From contig JAGQXA010000086.1 in NCBI GenBank assembly GCA_020436865.1, positions 1-6,346 on the forward strand: 6,346 nt of DNA, read 5' to 3'. The position numbers were made by a program, and so were the translations under genes. The stretch's first letter is position 1, and every line of letters begins with the position of its first letter. Source of the stretch: Saprospiraceae bacterium (lineage in GTDB: Bacteria; Bacteroidota; Bacteroidia; Chitinophagales; Saprospiraceae). Positions 5,336 to 6,346 of the stretch are shown here, piece by piece. The notes below the pieces were generated by a model that saw only the letters and a program-made list of their open reading frames with translations, did not search any database and was not told the DNA's origin.

Positions 5336-6346
5336 ATGCTTATGTGCCCTTCCTTTCGCATATATCCCCTACTCCTGTTGCTACTGATCTCCCTTGGCAC
5401 TTTTGCCGCCGGATTGCCGCCGGGTTTTGTGCAACTCGAGATCGCCGACGAACTCGACCCCACCCGGATCGCGCTGGCGCCCGACGGGCGCGTCTTCATC
5501 ACCCAAAAGAACGGTCAGATCCTGATCGTAAAGGACGGCGAGTTATTGCCCGATCCCTTCCTCGAGATCGAGGTCGACAACTTCAACGAGCGCGGCCTGG
5601 GAGGAATCGCTATCGATCCTGATTTTGCCAACAATCAGTACCTCTACGTCTACTACACCGTGCCCGGCGCCAACCACAATCGCGTGAGCCGCTTTACGGC
5701 CGTCGGCGATTTCGGTTTGCCCGACAGCGAGTTGGTATTACTCGAGCTCGATCCGCTTTCCGGCCCCATCCACAATGCGGGCGATATGCACTTCGGCGCC
5801 GACGGAACGCTCTTCATCTCGGCGGGCGACGGCACCAATCAGAACAATGCCCAAAACCTCGGCTCGCTGCTCGGTAAGATCCTGCGGATCAACACCGACG
5901 GCAGCATTCCGGCCGATAATCCCTTTTTCAATCAACTCAGCGGGAAATACCGGGCCATATACGCCCTGGGTCTTCGCAATTCCTTCACTTTTGCTATTCA
6001 GCCCGGTACGGGGCGCATCTTCGCCAACGACGTGGGGAATGCCGATTGGGAGGAGATCAATGAAATCCTACCCGGCAAGAACTACGGCTGGCCGCTCGTC
6101 GAAGGCTATATCGGCGGACAGGATCCGCCTGCCGATTATCAGGATCCCTTCTATGCGTACAGCCACGACGAGGGCTGCGCCGTGATCGGGGCCGCCTTCT
6201 ACGATCCGCAGGAAGTGCAGTTTCCGGCCGGCTATGTCGGTAAGTACTTCTTTGCCGACTACTGTTTCGGTTATATTAACGTGCTGGATCCGGCCACGGG
6301 GGAAGTGACGGAAGTGTTCGCCACCGAGATCGAACGTCCGGTCGGC
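5336..6346 (+). CDS. PQQ-dependent sugar dehydrogenase, GSDH family (3' end cut off)
   Basis: The 337 visible residues belong to the glucose/sorbosone dehydrogenase family, six-bladed propeller enzymes that oxidise aldose sugars with PQQ in the periplasm or outside the cell. Family blocks are GLGGIAIDPDF (87-97), IHNAGDMHFGADGTLFISAGDG (145-166), LGKILRIN, ALGLRNSF (210-217) and NADWEEINEILPGKNYGW (235-252). His146, Asp165 and Arg214 probably correspond to the catalytic His, Asp and Arg of soluble glucose dehydrogenase. The N-terminus is a signal peptide with a run of six Leu, probably cleaved near Ala-Ala-Gly (residues 24-26). An in-frame TAG lies directly before the ATG at 5336; the ATG at 5342 is an equally possible start. 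No stop is reached, so any C-terminal sorting, cytochrome or binding domain is outside the window. Actual substrate and PQQ use cannot be told from sequence; some relatives have unknown substrates. Confidence 0.92.
   Translation, partial: MLMCPSFRIYPLLLLLLISLGTFAAGLPPGFVQLEIADELDPTRIALAPDGRVFITQKNGQILIVKDGELLPDPFLEIEVDNFNERGLGGIAIDPDFANNQYLYVYYTVPGANHNRVSRFTAVGDFGLPDSELVLLELDPLSGPIHNAGDMHFGADGTLFISAGDGTNQNNAQNLGSLLGKILRINTDGSIPADNPFFNQLSGKYRAIYALGLRNSFTFAIQPGTGRIFANDVGNADWEEINEILPGKNYGWPLVEGYIGGQDPPADYQDPFYAYSHDEGCAVIGAAFYDPQEVQFPAGYVGKYFFADYCFGYINVLDPATGEVTEVFATEIERPVG

Overview
The window most likely comes from a member of the Bacteroidota with fairly high GC, possibly of the Saprospiria type. 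Four things point there: a type IX secretion (T9SS) sorting domain at the end of one protein; the C-terminal module of its neighbour (an LLPLSQPY...PWNY block, a VDWVLIEAR block, an HRNHL block and a tandem dockerin-like end finishing in QVP), which I recognise from this phylum; signal peptides cleaved just before glutamine; and a TTTG-N19-TAnnTTTG promoter. The placement below phylum is a guess.

Layout. (1) Bases 1-371, minus strand: a cyclophilin-type peptidyl-prolyl isomerase, cut by the left edge. (2) Bases 372-759: a 388-base divergent intergenic region with a very good Bacteroidota-type promoter facing right, a terminator-like hairpin just after it, a second weaker promoter and two mutually exclusive small hairpins. 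(3) Bases 760-2799, plus: a large secreted protein with about eight beta-propeller-type repeats, a Bacteroidota beta-domain and a dockerin-like calcium-binding tail. (4) Bases 2823-3941, plus: a secreted protein with a cohesin-like N-terminal beta-domain, an FN3-like linker domain and a T9SS sorting domain; only 23 bases separate it from the previous gene. (5) Bases 3962-5218, minus: a secreted DNA/RNA non-specific endonuclease with a C-terminal OB-fold, convergent with gene 4. (6) Bases 5336-6346, plus: a secreted glucose/sorbosone-dehydrogenase-type PQQ sugar dehydrogenase, cut by the right edge and divergent from the nuclease.

How they fit together. Genes 3 and 4 look like a two-gene operon whose products may form a surface pair: the first carries a dockerin-like tail but no T9SS sorting domain, and the second carries the sorting domain plus a domain that resembles cohesins. 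This is the most interesting hypothesis in the window, and it is an inference from sequence resemblance. The nuclease and the sugar dehydrogenase are exported enzymes that suit scavenging of nucleic acids and sugars, but nothing in the sequence ties them to the pair. No tRNA, rRNA, CRISPR array, insertion sequence or integration signature was seen.
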